A stretch of DNA of 64,000 nucleotides. Source: Trifolium pratense. Its lineage: Eukaryota; Streptophyta; Magnoliopsida; Fabales; Fabaceae. Position 1 is the first letter of the stretch, and every line of letters begins with the position of its first letter. The notes beneath the pieces are model-generated. The model saw nothing but the letters and a program-made list of their open reading frames with translations, was not told where the DNA came from and did no database searches. Shown piece by piece: positions 10,165 through 22,275 of this stretch. A program made the position numbers and the translations under genes. The DNA is taken from contig NC_060063.1 in assembly GCF_020283565.1 (NCBI RefSeq), positions 20,464,720 to 20,528,719 of the forward strand, read 5' to 3'.

Positions 10165-10994
10165 ATGGCTGCTGCAAGAACGAATGCCCAGATTGCGGAG
10201 GCTTTGGCCGCACTCACCAATATAGTGGTTAGAGATCATCAACCTGGAAGAGAGGTAGAGATGAGGTTGGAACGGTTCATGAAGCAGAAACCGCCAACAT
10301 TTACCGGAGGTTACAACCCGGATGGAGCTCACAAGTGGCTGGAGGAACTTGAAATAATTTTTGAAGCAATGGATTGTTCCGAGGAAGGGAAGACAACCCT
10401 TGGGACATATGTGTTGCGCGAGGAAGCGAATGTGTGGTGGAAGAACGCCAAGTTGAGGCTAGGACCCGGTGGTATGGCTATACCATGGGCAATGTTTAAA
10501 AGAGAATTTTTGGTTAAGTATTTTCCTGTTGATGTGAAGAACAAGAAAGTGGTGGAATTCATGGAGTTGAAACAGGGGAATATGACGGTAGCTGACTATG
10601 CCGTCAAGTTCGAGACTTTGTGTGCGTTTAGTCCGCATTACAACACTTTGGAAGCGGAGAACGACAAGTGCGTGAAATTCGAGAGTGGCTTACGCCCGGA
10701 CATTAAACATATGATTGGATTTTCACAGATAAGGGATTTTGCGACCCTTGTGAACAAGAGTAGGATCTGTGATGAAGATGGTAGGGCAAAGGTGAACTAC
10801 TACAAAGCTGTGAACGACCGAAAAGGGAAAGGACAAGAGCGCGGAAAACCTTATGACAACCGCGGTAAGGGGAATACAAGTGGTGGTAAGAAGCCGGTGA
10901 ATGGAAATTGTTACAACTGTGGAGAACGGGGTCATATGTCTTATGATTGCCCGAAGAAGGGAGATAGGTGTAAGAATTGTGGAAAACTGGGCCA
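10165..10994 (+). pseudogene. Element B gag, N-terminal part, cut by element C
   Basis: I start at the ATG at 10165; the frame stays open upstream only through a GTG. The product is a Ty3/gypsy capsid protein: a Retrotrans_gag region at about residues 35-190 with the WLEELE, VWW and YFP motifs, a basic linker, and a complete CCHC knuckle from residue 249 (C-X2-C-X4-H-X4-C). A second knuckle begins at 10970 and is interrupted in mid-motif by element C. The rest of the knuckle resumes in frame at 28988. Gag would assemble virus-like particles in the cytoplasm; this copy cannot make a full protein. Confidence 0.9.
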
Positions 10995-11000
10995 AAAACT
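10991..11000. other. Junction B/C: target copy GCCA plus extra AAAACT
   Basis: GCCA is the left copy of the short target duplication (right copy 28988-28991). The six bases AAAACT between it and the LTR of C equal the spacer between LTR and primer site inside C (27265-27270), so C seems to have integrated with that spacer attached. Confidence 0.65.
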
Positions 11001-12717
11001 TGATGCGCTGCAAGTATACAGCCTTGCCGCGTGTAGTTTTAAAAGATTATCGATCCCACAGAGACCAATAGTCGACCTACCGTTATCTAATGTTACGTTG
11101 TAAATCTAAGGCTAAATAGTAAATAGTAGTAGAATTTTTAAATAAAACAAAAGAAAATATTTTTTTGGGTTTTTAGAATAATAAAGCGTATTGCTAGGAT
11201 GAGCTCTTAGTTGCTTCACAGGGTTCGATATTTAATTCGCGCTAAGTAAAATTACTACCGCATCTAATTGTCGTATTTTAATAAAAGCGATGCTCCAGGC
11301 GAAAGCCGTTCTCACTTCCAGCTCTCACAACTCTCATCATGAAATTATAAAATACTTATCAAAGTAGTTTTCGTGCTAAGTAAAATTACTACACCACCTA
11401 GTTGTCGTATTTTAATAAAGTCGATGCTCCAGGCGAAAGCCGTTCTCACTTCCAGCTCTCACAACTCTCATCATGAAATTAATAAAATACTTTACAAAGT
11501 AGTTGCATTACTTCTAGATATTTAGTGGTGTAAACAATTAAGTTTTCGAATTATATTGGTTTAAAAACACTAATCTCAGCTATCGCGAATCTTGACTAAT
11601 GTTGTAGATTATAAAGGTGATGCTAAACTCTCGTCTCACATCCGCTAATAAAGTACTTTTTGAAAACCAAATATAATTAAATTACTTCTAATCCTAAGTG
11701 GGCGTTCTTCCGAATTAGAAATAATTATCGACTCTAATCCTAAGTGGGCGTTCTTCCGAATTATAATCAATGTTTAGTTTTTACTATCTAGTAGAAATCT
11801 CAAGTGGCGTTCTATGTTGATCCTACTTTAATTAATTCTCACTCTCGTGACAAATTATAGTCATTTAAAAATAAAAACTACTTAAAGAAAACTTAAAAGA
11901 AACTAGCGCGCGAACTAACTATCGAAACCCTACTAGCTACTAATCACACATCCTAGCAATATTAAATTAGCTAGACATAACTAAAACTAAAACTAAAGAC
12001 GAAATAAATAAATAAGCGGGAAATAAAAACATAAAGCAAATAAATAAATAAAGCATAAATAAATAAAAACAATAAAGAAAAATAAAAGAAAGAAAATAAA
12101 ATAAAAACCTGGATAAAAGCTCCAAGGAATAACGTCGGCACAAAAGAAAATAATATTCAACTTTAGAAAGAATTCCCGCAAAGGCTTAAGAATTCTTTCC
12201 AACTAACTATACGAGTTATATTCTCGTTTTACAAGTTAATTGTTACAAAGTTGTGTGTCTTGAAAGTGGAGAAAAGGGGCCTATTTATACTAATTTCACA
12301 AGAGACAAAACATAAATCTGGCCGATGTGGGACTTTAGCAAATTAGCGCGTGACCGTTTGATTTAGGAATGGCCAGGATGAAGAAAGAACATGGCTGGCG
12401 CCATGTGTGCATGTGGCGGGTGCCACTTGGTGCATGTTGGCAGGCGCCATCTTGGCCTGGTTGGCGGACGGCAACGTGTGTTTGGTGGGCTGCACATGTG
12501 TGGCCCAATTGGCTGCACATGTGTGGCCCTTTTTGTCCATTTTTGCTCCTTTTCTGTCCGTTTTCGCTCCTTTCTTCAACTCGTACACTTTTTATCTGTT
12601 TATTTAAAATACGAGAAATAAGTAACGATTCATAATATAAAACTTCGAAATCGAAATAAAAATAATTAAAATATAATAGTAAATTAACTAAATAAATAGC
12701 ATATTTTAGGCGTATCA
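11001..12717 (-). repeat. Element C LTR (its 3' LTR), 1717 bp
   Basis: On the minus strand it starts TGATACGCC and ends GCGCATCA. The TATA box TATAAATAG (minus) is near 12287-12296. A tandem duplication of about 132 bp lies at 11238-11505, and a second of about 42 bp (CCTAAGTGGGCGTTCTTCCG core) at about 11694-11775. The open frames inside it are not genes. Confidence 0.93.
11238..11505. repeat. 132-bp tandem duplication inside the C LTR
   Basis: Two adjacent copies (about 11238-11371 and 11372-11505) share TAAGTAAAATTACTAC, the CGATGCTCCAGGCGAAAGCC block and the CTCACAACTCTCATCATG block. The same pair is present in the other LTR at about 27508-27775, so the duplication predates insertion. 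Confidence 0.8.
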
Positions 12718-12732
12718 AACTCCCCTAAACTT
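12718..12732 (-). other. Element C polypurine tract
   Basis: On the minus strand TTTAGGGGAGTT directly precedes the LTR start TGATACG, the expected position for the plus-strand primer of reverse transcription. Confidence 0.75.
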
Positions 12733-13742
12733 GAACCATTGCTTGTCCTCAAGCAATTTAGCTTGCATATAGAAAACATTTGAAATGCGAAGCAACTCAC
12801 ACACACAGACTTAGAGGAAAATAACATCACAAGTACTCATACGTGGTCAGAAATTCAAATCGGCTAAGATTAATTAGTTAGGTTCTTTACACAATCAAGA
12901 AGGGTATTTCAACGACACACAAAGTTCTCCCTCTTATACATATCGAATTCGGATCATGCCGTTGTACTAAAATCTAAATCTTCTCCTTTGTTTCATCCTT
13001 TTTCATTCTAGACAGTCACATTAAGACCCTTTATCTATGTCACACACATGGTAAGAAAATCGGTTAGCGTCTTTATTCATCTTTTTCAACCTGCAATTAG
13101 CTTGATGATACAAATTTTGATGATACAAATTTTGTATTAGCAATCATATAAATATTTTTTCAAGGTTTAACCGTATTACCACAGTATGACCTTATATATA
13201 TTTTTTTCTTTAAGGTTTAACCGTATTACCACAGTATGACCTTAAGAATTTGCTTAGATGATTCGCTTATATTCATCGACAAACCTACTTAATGTGTGAC
13301 TTTATAGATGGTGTCCGACTGGATAGATAAACTACTAAAGGATTCCACAAATTTAAATCAGGAGATTTTGGCACAATGGTTATTCAAATTGATATCTATA
13401 CTAGGGAGACTTCTGGGTGTTGGAAAAATACCGATTTTGTTGTGAAATTCCCTAATTTCCTTAACTTAGCCTCTCGTATTTTCTTAACCTATATACTTTC
13501 TAAGTGAGCTATTGGCCTAAGTCTTTGAAAAAAAAAATTTATTGGTTCAAGGAAAGGAAAAATTTAAAATTTACCCAAAAATAGTGCTATTATTTTATTT
13601 GCGAAAAGGGAAATTGTACTAAAAATAAAATAACTGAGAAATAAAGTAAGGATGGTAGAATACTCCTCTAAACTTAAATCCAACTGTGTCCTCACTGTTG
13701 AGACTCAAGTGTAGCTTTGGAGCACAAAACCTGGTGGAGAGA
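12733..13742 (-). other. Element C 3' untranslated region
   Basis: No coding frame. It contains two copies of AAGGTTTAACCGTATTACCA with the following CAGTATGACCTTA (about 13161-13194 and 13211-13244). Confidence 0.6.
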
Positions 13743-14189
13743 TCATGAGGGAGGATGTTGATAATTTTGGAAATTGTTGAACTGAAGCCTCAAACCGCCT
13801 AGCTCTTGTATGACATTGTCGAGCTGTTGTTGACGGTGCTCTTCGGAGCTCTCCCACCTATGATAATAGCCCTGCATCTCATGTTGGTTTTGAAGAATTT
13901 CGTCTTGCTGGGCTTGCATGAATGTCATTCGTTCCATCATCTCCTCTTGTTGTTGATGCATGGCATAGAATAATCCATCGCGCTCTTGATTTAATGCATT
14001 TTGGGTGCGTATCTCATGGAGTACATCATCGATGGAGCTTTGCCTTGATGAGGAGGAACTACCTGCAAAAGTGTTAGAAAAATGTGTAGTGTGTGCAGGT
14101 GGAACAATGCTTGCGCCCCCACCAGCGGCAACATTTAGAGAAATGTGCGTGGGAGCTCTATTAGGCACAGAATCATCAAAGATAGTCAT
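13743..14189 (-). CDS. Element C 148-residue Q-rich coiled-coil frame
   Basis: A small frame downstream of protease, in the position where complete Athila elements carry their third frame. The N-terminal half is rich in S, A and G. Residues about 75-140 are rich in Q, E and M with heptad-like spacing, as in a coiled coil. I recognise no catalytic motif or membrane segment. It may be a structural or packaging protein or the remnant of a longer env-position frame. It is intact, while pol is gone. Confidence 0.6.
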   Translation of the reverse strand: MTIFDDSVPNRAPTHISLNVAAGGGASIVPPAHTTHFSNTFAGSSSSSRQSSIDDVLHEIRTQNALNQERDGLFYAMHQQQEEMMERMTFMQAQQDEILQNQHEMQGYYHRWESSEEHRQQQLDNVIQELGGLRLQFNNFQNYQHPPS

Positions 14190-14236
14190 AAAAAAATAAA
14201 AGAAAGCAAAAATTTAAACAAGAATTAAAGAAAACT

Positions 14237-14254
14237 CATGGGTTGCCTCCCATG
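14237..14254 (-). other. Perfect hairpin CATGGG-loop-CCCATG in element C
   Basis: Six-base stem arms CATGGG (14237-14242) and CCCATG (14249-14254) with a six-base loop, read on the element strand as AGGCAA. As I recall, the GGGAGGCAACCC core recurs in many plant Athila/Tat elements behind pol. Its role is unknown to me. Confidence 0.7.
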
Positions 14255-14374
14255 CAGCGCTTTGTTTAACGTCGGTTAGCTCGACTATCTAGACCTATAG
14301 GTCAACATGGTTCCTCCTCTAGACTCACATCTTTTAAATTATGCTCAATATTCTTGGGTCTCCATTTGAAAATG

Positions 14375-16048
14375 TCAGACCATTTCATAGGTCTTCTCTT
14401 CTTTTTTTTCTTTCTTTTTCTTAGAGACACCCGGGGGTATTTTATTTTGAGCGATGTTATTTTCTGGGTGGTCTTTTAATATGTCGGGAGGTATTTTCTT
14501 AGAAACGGGGCCTTTTAATTTATTCGGAGCCACAGGGGTTCCTTTTTGGAGTCTTGATGGAGTTTTTAGTTTTAAAGTTGGTTTAACATGGCTAGGTTTA
14601 GGAACTTGAGTAATCTCTAAACATTTAGCTAGGTCGTCATCACCATTTTTATGAGTTGGAGGAGTGGAAGTTTTTAAAATTTCAGAATGTTTAGTTTGAT
14701 CCTTCTCACCCTCTTTTCTACATTCTTGGATGACGTCTACCATGTAACAACTATCGTTTATAGCTGGTGCTTTCATGAGTTGCGTTAAAATAAATTTGAC
14801 TTTTTCTTCACCTACTACAAACGTTAGCTTTCCTTCCTTTACATCTATTAAGGCTCCGGCAGTTGCTAAGAATGGCCTTCCTAAAATGATAGGTGTATTG
14901 GAATCTTCCCTTATGTCCATGACTATAAAATCGGTAGGGATATAGAATTGACCTACACGTACTGGCACGTTTTCTAGTATACCTAAGGGGTATTTGACAG
15001 AACGGTCAGCGAATTGTATTGACATTTTAGTTGGTCTCAATTCTCCTAAATTAAGTTTTTCGCATATGGACATAGGCATTAAGCTGATACTGGCTCCTAA
15101 ATCGCATAGGGCCCTATCTATTACATAATTTCCAATTACGCAGGGTATGGAAAAACTTCCTGGGTCTTTTAGCTTAGGAGGCATATCATTTTGGAGTATG
15201 GCGCTACACTCGGCAGTAAGCATAACGATTTCCTCATCCTCGATCTTTTTCTTTTTAGTTAAAATTTCTTTGAGAAACTTAGCGTATAAGGGCATTTGGG
15301 TAATGGCTTCCGTAAAAGGTATTGTGATGTTCAATTTTTTTAGAAGTTCTACAAATTTCCTAAACTGTCCCTCGCTTTTGGATTTCTCAAATCTTTGAGG
15401 ATACGGGATGGGTGGTTGATATGGTGGTGGGGGTATATAAGGTTTCTTCTTTTCTATGATTTCCTCCCCACTATTTTCTTTATCTTTTATGTTTTGTTCA
15501 CTCTCTCCCTTGGTTACCTCAATTGAGTCTTGGTGTATGGTTGGAGTATTGGTTCTAGGGTCGGCTGGTCCTTCGTATCGGTTCCCACTTCTTAATATAA
15601 TAGCATTAACATGTCCCCTTGGGTTTGGCTCAGGTTGGCCTGGAAAAATGCCTGCGGGAGCAGCAGTTGATGCTTGTTTTTGTGCTACTTGTGCTATTTG
15701 AGTTTCTAGCATCCTATTGTGTGTGGTCAAGACATCTAACTTGCTTGTTATTTGCTTAATTTGCTCACTAGTTTGAAGGTTGGTTTGAGTCTGGGTAGCT
15801 ATGAAGTTTTCTACCAATAGTTCAAGATTAGACTTCCTAGGAGCATTGAAAGCAAGTTTTTGGAATCCTGGTGGTGAAGGAGTAGGTGCTTGGCCAGGTG
15901 CATATAGAGCATTGTTACTTTTGTACGAAAGGTATGGATGGTTCCTCGGACCTTGATTGTAAGGGTTTCCTTGAGTGTAGTTTACTTGGTCTAGGGGAAC
16001 TTCCGTTAAAGAGTTGACATTCAGCGATTTTGTGCCCTTGAATTCCAC
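14375..16048 (-). CDS. Element C protease region (gag C-terminus to protease)
   Basis: This 557-codon frame holds a proline-rich linker (about residues 20-250), then a retropepsin-like domain with the DLGAS active-site box at about 316-320 and a GRPF flap-region motif near 390, and ends in a Lys/Glu-rich tail. It lies in a different frame from the preceding zinc knuckle (15915-16172), so a frame change is needed near 16010-16030. Complete Athila elements usually have one gag-pol frame, so I read it as a frameshift mutation, though programmed shifting cannot be excluded. The frame stops where RT should begin. Confidence 0.8.
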   Translation of the reverse strand: MEFKGTKSLNVNSLTEVPLDQVNYTQGNPYNQGPRNHPYLSYKSNNALYAPGQAPTPSPPGFQKLAFNAPRKSNLELLVENFIATQTQTNLQTSEQIKQITSKLDVLTTHNRMLETQIAQVAQKQASTAAPAGIFPGQPEPNPRGHVNAIILRSGNRYEGPADPRTNTPTIHQDSIEVTKGESEQNIKDKENSGEEIIEKKKPYIPPPPYQPPIPYPQRFEKSKSEGQFRKFVELLKKLNITIPFTEAITQMPLYAKFLKEILTKKKKIEDEEIVMLTAECSAILQNDMPPKLKDPGSFSIPCVIGNYVIDRALCDLGASISLMPMSICEKLNLGELRPTKMSIQFADRSVKYPLGILENVPVRVGQFYIPTDFIVMDIREDSNTPIILGRPFLATAGALIDVKEGKLTFVVGEEKVKFILTQLMKAPAINDSCYMVDVIQECRKEGEKDQTKHSEILKTSTPPTHKNGDDDLAKCLEITQVPKPSHVKPTLKLKTPSRLQKGTPVAPNKLKGPVSKKIPPDILKDHPENNIAQNKIPPGVSKKKKEKKEEKTYEMV

Positions 16049-16221
16049 ATAGTTCGCAATTTGAAATTGTTGCAGCCATGGTGGCTGCAGGTGTTGTGGT
16101 CATACTCTCCATCTTTTGAGTTAGAGCTTCAAGTTTGGCTTTAACAAGGTCAAGCTCGTTTACTTCGTACATACCGCCTTTCGTTTGAGGTTTCTCTACG
16201 GATGTTCTCTCGTTTCCCCAC
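16010..16221 (-). pseudogene. Element C gag, C-terminal part with zinc knuckle
   Basis: The second half of C's gag, separated from its first half (26379-27141) by element D but in frame with it across the five-base target duplication. It contains a coiled segment (LVKAKLEALTQKMESM) and one CCHC knuckle (CELCGIQGHKIAEC). The open frame runs on to 15915 in a wrong frame. Confidence 0.8.
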
Positions 16222-17262
16222 TGTTGGGTTTTTGTAAGTTGGCTACATTTTGCAAAAACATATTTTAGCCAAGTGTTGAGACAAGTGTGCTGACCCCAAG
16301 TGTTGTGACAAATGTTGTTACACTTTGGAACAACACCTGACTCTGTTCTGCGCGCGCCAGCTGGATGTTATTATTTTCTACTCAATCTTTTGAAGATCTG
16401 TTTGAAGAATTATTTCAAGGTTTCTTACAGAGGAAGGCGCACGTGTTTAATGTGTTTCATGAGGCAGCTAAACCCTAGTTTTATTTTCCAAAGGAATTAT
16501 ATTTTTGGAAAATATATTTTTGCGGTTTCAAAAATATAACTATTGATTTCAAAAATATATCACTGCTGCCGCAATTCTAGAAGCCCTAATTTTGTCTTGA
16601 AGCCCAAGTCATTCTACTACTATAAATACGAAGGCAAGCATATGGTTTCAAGCATCTAAAATCGTGTATTACAAAGCGTGTGTTCTTAGGGATTTTAGAG
16701 TGTTAATTGTGAGCCTTTCTTGTGTCTCATTGATGCAAGCTTAGGACCTGAGTGTTATTGAGTTGTAAGTGTGAACTTCTCCTAAGCTTTGAAGTACGGA
16801 GATTGTTCTATTGTATTGTGTGGTTTACTCGCAAGCTTTTAAGCAAGAGTGAATCCTAGTTTCTTAGGAGTGTGTCTCCATCTGTTGTGATCGTGAAATT
16901 GAATAGCAGCGCTGTCTGTGTTGCTAAGGTGGGAATTGGGACGGGGTCTCATATCTAGGAGTTCCTAGGTAGAAGTGTCATTGGGTAGTGATTAAGTGAG
17001 AAGTTGTAAACGGGTGAGTTTAGCTTCGAAGTAATACTGCTGATAGTGGACTTCATTCCTGGATTGGTATCCCCTAGAGTAGGCTTTAGGCTGAACTGGG
17101 TTAACAACTCTCGTGTGTTATTTACTTTACTGTTTGTATTGTTTTATGTTATTTGCTCTGTTTATAGACAAGTGTTGGCGCACTAGTAACAACATCTGTC
17201 TACAACAGACAAGTGTTGCTACACCTTGAGCAACACCTGTCCACTGTGTGCCAGGAATTTCA
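16222..17262 (+). repeat. Element D 5' LTR, 1041 bp
   Basis: TGTTGGGTTT...AATTTCA. TATA box TATAAATA at 16621-16628. Both ends carry copies of the CAAGTGTTG / CAACACCTGTC motif (16271-16336 and 17163-17244) that recurs through the whole element. The 75-codon frame at 16312 is inside the LTR and is not a gene. Confidence 0.95.
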
Positions 17263-17264
17263 AT

Positions 17265-17276
17265 TGGCATCAGAGC
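17265..17276 (+). other. Element D primer binding site
   Basis: TGGCATCAGAGC differs from the usual tRNA-iMet site TGGTATCAGAGC at one base (C for T) and begins two bases after the LTR. Confidence 0.8.
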
Positions 17277-17331
17277 AGGCACCCTGTTCTGAATTTTAGG
17301 GTGAGCTCCAGGGAAACTTTTTCTGGCAAGA

Positions 17332-20300
17332 ATGGACAAAGAAGGAGGTTTTGTTACCAGACCACCTCTTCTGGTTGGTGCTTCAAACTATGACTATTGG
17401 AAGTCCCGCATGATGGCCTTTCTAAGACAAATTGATAGCAAGACTTGGAAGGCAGTTCTGAGAGGGTGGACTCCACCTGTGAAGATGGATAAAGATGGTA
17501 AACCAACTCTTGAGTTGAAATCTGCTGAAGAATGGTCCAAAGAAGAGGATGAGCTTGCTCTTGCAAACTCAAAAGCATTATATGCACTATATAATGGTGT
17601 TGACAAGCACATATTCAGACTCATCAAAAAGTGTGTCTCTGCTAAAGAAGCTTGGACAATTCTTGAGACTGTTCATGAAGGTACCTCTAAAGTAAAGCTG
17701 TCAAAGCTACAACTCCTAACAACTAAGTTTGAGAATCTTAGAATGAATGATGATGAAACCATTCAGGATTTTCACATGACCATACTTGATTTTGACAATC
17801 AATTTGATGCCTTGGGTGAAAAGATACCTGAAGAAAAGCTGGTAAGAAAAATGCTCAGGTCTCTACCTAAGAAGTTTGACATGAAAGTCACAGCTATAGA
17901 AGAAGCCAAGGATATCACAGAAATGAAGCTAGATGAACTGGTTGGTTCACTACAAACCTATGAGGTAGCTACAAATGAAAAGATGGATAAGAAAAACAAA
18001 AGCATCGCTTTTGTTTCAAATGCTGAGGAAGAAGATCAACTGAGTGACACAGAGTCTGAACACAGCATCTCTGATGCAATGGTTCTTTTGGGAAAACAAT
18101 TTAATAAGGTGCTAAAGAGAATGGACAAACGCTCTAAGACAGGTGCAGCTGACACTGGTCGCAACACTTACAGGAATCTCAGAAAACTTGTAACAGATGA
18201 TAAATCAGCTCCAAATAAAGGTGTTCAATGCCATGAATGTGAGGGGTTTGGTCACATTAGAAGTGAATGTGGAACCTTTCTGAAGAAACAGAAGAAGGGA
18301 ATGACTGTAACCTGGTCAGATGAAGATTCTGAGGGAGAAGACAATACTGCAAAGGCTATACATGTATTGACAAGTGTTTGCACATCTGACACTGAATCAT
18401 GTGAAGAAGAACTGACCTTTGATGAACTTGCTGAATCATATAAAAAGCTGTGTCTGAAGAGTGCAGAAGTCTGCAGAGTCTCTGAAGAACAAAAAGAAAC
18501 AATCACTAAGTTGCAAACTGAGAGAGCTGCTAATGTGTCAAGAATCTCTGAATTTAGTACTAAATGGGAAGATAGTTTAAAGATCATTGAGGAACAGAAG
18601 GCAACTATCATCATCTTAGAAGCTGACAAGATCAAACAACTGACTGAAATAGCCCATCTGAATGAAGAGGTAACTGAATTAAACTCTCAACTTGAGAATT
18701 TAAAGAAGCATGTTCTTAGGCTATTCAAAGGAAGTGATCTAGATGAAATCCTGGAAACTCTGCCTGTTCCTAGCAGATCCAAAACAGGCATTGGGTATGA
18801 ATACAAAAATGTTAATAGGATTATGAATTACAACAAAGAGGGGAAATATATGCCTGAGATAAGTAAACAACCGTCTCCAAAAATGCATGACAGGATGTCG
18901 CCACACCTGTCTCCTAGACAGCAGAGACAAGTGTTGCCACATGTGGCACCACATCAGCAAAGATGGCAGAAACCTAGGTTTATACCTAGACCCAGAAGCA
19001 GGTACCACTCATGGAGATGTCATCACTGTGGAAGAAAGGGGCACATAAGGCCTTACTGCTACAGATTGTATGGGTATCCAAGTGAAACCCCTCAAGAATC
19101 TGATCCATCCATTACTAAAACAAGGATGGAATGGAAGCAAAAAGATGATACAACCAATACAAAGGAGTATACAGCTGAAAGTAGTGGGAAAAGTTTGATT
19201 GCCCATACGTCACTCAGAGCCTCATCAAAAGAAGATTGGTACTTTGATAGTGGTTGTTCCAGACACATGACTGGTGTTGAAAAATATTTAAAAGAGGTAA
19301 AATCCTATGCCACAAGCTTTGTGACATTTGGAGATGGAGCAAAGGGGGAAATCAAAGGTATTGGAAGACTGATTGACAATGGTCTACCAAAACTTGAAAA
19401 TGTTCTCCTTGTAAAAGGACTAACTGCCAATCTAATCAGTATAAGCCAATTATGTGATCAAGGCATGAAAGTCAACTTTACAAGAAATGAATGTCTGGTT
19501 AGCAATAATGAAGGAGACATCCTTATGAGGGGTGTTAGATCAAAAGACAACTGCTACTTGTGGATCCCTCTTGAAGAAGCAAATGTATCTACATGTCTCT
19601 TAACCAAAAATGAAGAGGTTAAGCTGTGGCATCAAAAATTAGGACACCTTAACCTGAAGAGCATGAAAAGAGTCATATCTGAAGAAGCTATCAGAGGGCT
19701 ACCAAGCTTACAGATACAGGAAGGCAATATCTGTGGAGAATGTCAGATTGGGAAGCAAACCAAAGTGTCGCACCCGAAGTTGCAACACTTGTCCACCTCT
19801 AGAGTTCTTGAATTACTACATATGGATCTGATGGGGCCCATACAAGTTGAGAGTCTTGGAGGTAAGAAATATGTTCTTGTTATTGTTGATGACTTCTCTA
19901 GATATACTTGGGTCAATTTCATTAGAGAAAAATCTGAGACTTTTGAAGAATTCAAAAATCTTTGCTTACAACTTCAAAAAGAGAAAGATTGTGGTATTGT
20001 AAGAATCAGAAGTGACCATGGTAAGGAGTTTGAAAACTCTAAATTTGCTGATTTTTGTGCTGCTGAAGGAATAACTCATGAATTTTCTTCACCAATTACA
20101 CCTCAACAAAATGGTGTGGTTGAAAGAAAGAATAGAACCTTACAGGAATCTGCTAGAGTAATGTTGCATGCCAAAAATGTTCCTTACAAGTTCTGGGCTG
20201 AAGCCATGAATACAGCATGTTACATTCACAATAGAGTAACATTAAGAAAAGGCACTGCTACAACACTGTATGAACTATGGAAGAATAGGAAGCCTACTGT

Positions 20301-22275
20301 GAAGTATTTCCATGTGTTTGGGTCAAAATGTTATATTTTGGCAGATAGAGAACCTAGAAGAAAATTAGACCCCAAAAGTGATGAGGGGATATTTTTAGGT
20401 TACTCAACCAACAGCAGAGCATACAGAGTTTTTAACTCCAGAACAAGAACCATGATGGAATCAATTAATGTTATTGTTGATGATAGAGATACAACAAGTG
20501 CAGATCCAGCTGAAGAGACAGATGTCATAACACCTGTCCCAACACCTGATGATGATCAAACTGAACCTGAACCTGATCAACATTCTGAATCTACTACAGA
20601 GGCTCCTAGAACAAACAAGGGACCATCTACTAGAACACAGAAGAATCATCCTCTGGAACTTGTTATTGGGAATCCAAATCAAGGAATTGCAACAAGAAGA
20701 TCAAAAGAAGCAATCTCCAATTCATGTTTCATATCAAAGATTGAACCAAAGAATGTTAAAGAAGCTTTGACTGATGAATACTGGATCAATGCTATGCAGG
20801 AGGAACTAACTCAGTTCAAAAGAAGTGAGGTATGGGATCTAGTACCTAGACCAGATGGTATAAATGTTATTGGTACAAAGTGGGTGTACAAGAACAAAAC
20901 TGATGAAAATGGTGATATTACTAGAAATAAAGCCAGACTTGTAGCACAAGGATACACACAGATAGAAGGAGTAGACTTGGATGAGACTTTCGCTCCAGTT
21001 GCTCGTTTGGAGTCTATAAGATTACTCTTAGCTGTGGCATGCATTTTAAAATTCAAGCTATACCAAATGGATGTAAAAAGTGCATTCCTAAATGGTTATC
21101 TAAATGAAGAGGTGTATGTTGAACAACCGAAAGGGTTTGTAGATCCAAGCTTTCCTAACCATGTTTACAAACTAAAGAAAGCACTCTATGGATTGAAACA
21201 AGCCCCTAGAGCATGGTATGAAAGACTGACTGAATTCCTTGTCAGCCATGGATACAAGAAGGGTGGTAATGATAAAACCCTATTTGTAAGAGAAGAGAAA
21301 GGGAAGCTAATGATAGCTCAGATATATGTGGATGATATTGTATTTGGTGGAATGTCGCGACAAATGGTGGAACATTTTGTGCATCAAATGCAATCTGAAT
21401 TTGAAATGAGTCTTGTAGGTGAGCTAACTTATTTTTTAGGTCTTCAGGTCAAACAAATGGAAGACACCATATTTATCTCTCAAGAAAAATATGCAAGAAA
21501 CATTGTGAAGAAATTTGGAATGGAAGGTGGTAGTCACAAAAGGACACCTGCACCTACACACTTAAAGCTTACCAAGGATGAAAAAGGGGTTGATGTGGAT
21601 CAAAGTCTCTATAGAAGTATGATTGGGAGCTTGCTATATCTCACTGCTAGCAGGCCTGATATCATGTTTGCAGTTGGTGTTTGTGCTAGATATCAATCTG
21701 AACCCAAGATGAGTCATCTGACTCAAGTAAAGAGAATCTTCAAATATGTCAATGGAACGTGTGGATATGGAATTTTATACTCTCATGGTAATGATTCTAC
21801 CTTAATTGGATACTGTGATGCAGATTGGGCCGGAAGTGCTGATGATAGGAAAAGCACCTCTGGTGCATGTTTCTTCTTGGGAAACAATCTAGTATCTTGG
21901 TTTAGTAAGAAGCAGAATAGTGTGTCTCTATCAACAGCTGAGGCAGAATATATAGCAGCTGGGAGTAGTTGCTCTCAATTGTTATGGATGAGACAAATGT
22001 TGAAGGAGTATAGTGTTGAGCAAGATGTCATGACACTTTACTGTGACAATCTAAGTGCTATAAACATTTCTAAAAATCCTATTCAACATAGTAGGACTAA
22101 GCACATTGATATACGTCATCATTTTATAAGAGAGCTTGTAGAAGAAAAAATTGTTACACTTGAGCACATTGCATCTGAAGAACAGTTAGCAGATATTTTT
22201 ACAAAGGCCTTAGATGCAAATCAATTTGAAAATTTGAGAGGCAAACTTGGAATTTGCCTTTTTGAAGACAAATAG
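17332..22275 (+). CDS. Element D Gag-Pol polyprotein, 1647 aa
   Basis: Start ATG at 17332, 69 bases after the LTR. Order: copia-type gag (about 1-260), CCHC knuckle at 300 ([14 protein letters not shown]), acidic coiled-coil stretch (about 370-480), second knuckle-like motif at 563 ([14 protein letters not shown]), protease DSG at 639, GAG-pre-integrase HQKLGH near 770, integrase triad D832, D895, E931, RT with YVDD at 1332, and RNase H with DADWAG at 1496. The protein would form particles, copy the RNA and integrate the cDNA. Having two knuckles and no stop across 4.9 kb points to a recently active copy. It ends in UAG followed by CAGUUA (see the read-through entry). Confidence 0.95.
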   Translation: MDKEGGFVTRPPLLVGASNYDYWKSRMMAFLRQIDSKTWKAVLRGWTPPVKMDKDGKPTLELKSAEEWSKEEDELALANSKALYALYNGVDKHIFRLIKKCVSAKEAWTILETVHEGTSKVKLSKLQLLTTKFENLRMNDDETIQDFHMTILDFDNQFDALGEKIPEEKLVRKMLRSLPKKFDMKVTAIEEAKDITEMKLDELVGSLQTYEVATNEKMDKKNKSIAFVSNAEEEDQLSDTESEHSISDAMVLLGKQFNKVLKRMDKRSKTGAADTGRNTYRNLRKLVTDDKSAPNKGVQCHECEGFGHIRSECGTFLKKQKKGMTVTWSDEDSEGEDNTAKAIHVLTSVCTSDTESCEEELTFDELAESYKKLCLKSAEVCRVSEEQKETITKLQTERAANVSRISEFSTKWEDSLKIIEEQKATIIILEADKIKQLTEIAHLNEEVTELNSQLENLKKHVLRLFKGSDLDEILETLPVPSRSKTGIGYEYKNVNRIMNYNKEGKYMPEISKQPSPKMHDRMSPHLSPRQQRQVLPHVAPHQQRWQKPRFIPRPRSRYHSWRCHHCGRKGHIRPYCYRLYGYPSETPQESDPSITKTRMEWKQKDDTTNTKEYTAESSGKSLIAHTSLRASSKEDWYFDSGCSRHMTGVEKYLKEVKSYATSFVTFGDGAKGEIKGIGRLIDNGLPKLENVLLVKGLTANLISISQLCDQGMKVNFTRNECLVSNNEGDILMRGVRSKDNCYLWIPLEEANVSTCLLTKNEEVKLWHQKLGHLNLKSMKRVISEEAIRGLPSLQIQEGNICGECQIGKQTKVSHPKLQHLSTSRVLELLHMDLMGPIQVESLGGKKYVLVIVDDFSRYTWVNFIREKSETFEEFKNLCLQLQKEKDCGIVRIRSDHGKEFENSKFADFCAAEGITHEFSSPITPQQNGVVERKNRTLQESARVMLHAKNVPYKFWAEAMNTACYIHNRVTLRKGTATTLYELWKNRKPTVKYFHVFGSKCYILADREPRRKLDPKSDEGIFLGYSTNSRAYRVFNSRTRTMMESINVIVDDRDTTSADPAEETDVITPVPTPDDDQTEPEPDQHSESTTEAPRTNKGPSTRTQKNHPLELVIGNPNQGIATRRSKEAISNSCFISKIEPKNVKEALTDEYWINAMQEELTQFKRSEVWDLVPRPDGINVIGTKWVYKNKTDENGDITRNKARLVAQGYTQIEGVDLDETFAPVARLESIRLLLAVACILKFKLYQMDVKSAFLNGYLNEEVYVEQPKGFVDPSFPNHVYKLKKALYGLKQAPRAWYERLTEFLVSHGYKKGGNDKTLFVREEKGKLMIAQIYVDDIVFGGMSRQMVEHFVHQMQSEFEMSLVGELTYFLGLQVKQMEDTIFISQEKYARNIVKKFGMEGGSHKRTPAPTHLKLTKDEKGVDVDQSLYRSMIGSLLYLTASRPDIMFAVGVCARYQSEPKMSHLTQVKRIFKYVNGTCGYGILYSHGNDSTLIGYCDADWAGSADDRKSTSGACFFLGNNLVSWFSKKQNSVSLSTAEAEYIAAGSSCSQLLWMRQMLKEYSVEQDVMTLYCDNLSAINISKNPIQHSRTKHIDIRHHFIRELVEEKIVTLEHIASEEQLADIFTKALDANQFENLRGKLGICLFEDK

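Noticed and set aside
12335..12718. Several 66-183-codon frames on both strands of the C LTR (also 28605-29156)
   Set aside because: They overlap each other in opposite directions within LTR sequence and contain short GC-rich repeats, not a protein pattern.
16312..16539. 75-codon frame in both LTRs of D
   Set aside because: Lies wholly in the LTR upstream of and across the TATA box; no recognisable product.
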